Source: an uncultured Clostridia bacterium | GTDB lineage: Bacteria; Bacillota; Clostridia; TANB77; CAG-508 | NCBI GenBank assembly: GCA_947628925.1 | Contig: CANRBU010000068.1 | Location: 1-6,347 of the forward strand | Length of the DNA: 6,347 bases | Direction of reading: 5' to 3' | Made by a program: the position numbers and the translations under genes | Part shown: in pieces, positions 5,941 to 6,347 of the stretch | Layout: each line of letters starts with the position of its first letter | How positions within the stretch are numbered: the first letter of the stretch is position 1 | The notes under the pieces: model-generated | What the model was told of the DNA's origin: nothing | The model's database searches: none | What the model saw: only the letters and a program-made list of their open reading frames with translations

Positions 5941-6126
5941 TCGTTTTTCGTTTTATCGTTAGGAACAATTAGCTTTCGTGGTTTTTTACAGTTTTTTACA
6001 TTTTAAATTTTATTTTTTGTTTTTATTTTTTATTTTACTTTTTAACTATTTTTTGTTCTGTTTTTATGTATTGTGTTTTTATGTAATCTTTTCTTAATTA
6101 AATTTTAATTTCTTATCTAAATTTTT
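5941..6126. repeat. Very AT-rich non-coding tract with short direct repeats
   Basis: No gene is supported here. By count, 6001-6060 is about 10% G+C and 6061-6120 about 13%. GTTTTTTACA occurs twice in tandem (5981-6000), and TGTTTTTATGTA occurs twice with a 15-base period (6059-6070 and 6074-6085). Runs of 4-6 Ts recur roughly every 10-11 bases from about 5982 to 6065, the spacing that produces intrinsic DNA bending. This could serve integrase or architectural protein binding, or simply be a drifted intergenic tract. Confidence 0.5.
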
Positions 6127-6347
6127 TCACACCGTATACTCTGAAATTTTTGTGTATTTTTCTTCTTGTTTTTTAAATGATGTATTAATTTTCCGGAAGC
6201 ATCTATCGCCTACTTTTCTTGTGGCTCTAGTGAAATATAGGTTGATTGTTTTGAAAGTTGACCGATTTACGAATAAGACCGTATACGCACGACAATTCGA
6301 CGCAAGCCGGTAATGGTAAGGGCTACGTGGCAAGTTGCGATTATGGA
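6127..6347. other. Unexplained higher-GC segment at the right edge
   Basis: G+C climbs from about 12% to 38% (6241-6300) and 53% (6301-6347) within 200 bases. On the minus strand a frame of 68 codons (TTG start at 6333, stop at 6127) is open, ending KKQEEKYTKISEYTV. It has no visible Shine-Dalgarno and no recognised motif. On the plus strand, a TTG at 6258 opens 30 codons to the edge with no stop. Neither is convincing. No tRNA, tmRNA, RNase P or riboswitch signature was recognised. ACCGTATAC occurs twice (near 6131 and 6278). It may be the fringe of another gene or structured RNA beyond the window. Confidence 0.3.

Noticed and set aside
5913..5941. Plus-strand TTGACA as a promoter heading right
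   Set aside because: At 17 bases the -10 would be TTAGTT, a poor match, and the better TATCAT is too close. No plus-strand gene follows that is supported.
5102..5962. Plus-strand frames of 150 and 104 codons antisense to the integrase
   Set aside because: The integrase frame contains all catalytic residues; these are hydrophobic shadow frames that lack start signals.
6280..6347. Possible tRNA, tmRNA or c-di-GMP riboswitch (TTCGACGC and GACGCAAGCC resemble parts of these)
   Set aside because: The flanking stems do not pair as a T-arm, the other conserved riboswitch or tmRNA segments are missing, and the sequence ends too soon to test.

Overview
The window comes from a low-GC, Gram-positive-type bacterium, most likely an uncultured or gut member of the Clostridia (Firmicutes). 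I base this on AT-rich, purine-rich coding strands, AGGAGG-type ribosome binding sites, sigma-A-like promoters, and a protein with a Spo0A-type DNA-binding domain, a family confined to endospore-forming Firmicutes and their relatives. The genus cannot be named from the sequence. All genes I can support lie on the minus strand, so the window reads right to left.

Positions 1-3913 hold a translation and RNA-maintenance cluster, in transcription order: pth (peptidyl-tRNA hydrolase), an RNase E/G-family ribonuclease, rimO (ribosomal protein S12 methylthiotransferase), and an unrecognised gene cut off by the left edge. Gaps are 36-63 bases with no convincing terminator between genes, and one good promoter (3993-4021) sits upstream of pth, so this is probably one operon. 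Pth recycles stalled peptidyl-tRNA, RNase G-type enzymes mature rRNA and turn over mRNA, and RimO modifies S12. Two sequence anomalies stand out. The last part of pth is displaced by a one-base frameshift near 3427, and the RNase G-like protein ends before the usual CPxCxG zinc-link.

Positions 4069-4615 are a self-contained unit: a consensus promoter, a 134-codon gene for a protein that looks like the Spo0A C-terminal DNA-binding domain with no receiver domain, and a strong intrinsic terminator. Two lines counted in this gene are 43-45% G+C, against 20% in a line of the adjacent integrase, which suggests a different origin. Positions 4645-5793 encode a complete tyrosine recombinase (phage/transposon-type integrase). 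The pair may be the edge of an integrated element, but no attachment site could be demonstrated.

Positions 5794-6347 contain no gene I can support. They hold the integrase promoter and a palindrome, then about 180 bases of extremely AT-rich DNA with short direct repeats and roughly helically spaced T-tracts, then an abrupt rise in GC up to the right edge, where short frames are open on both strands but none is recognisable.
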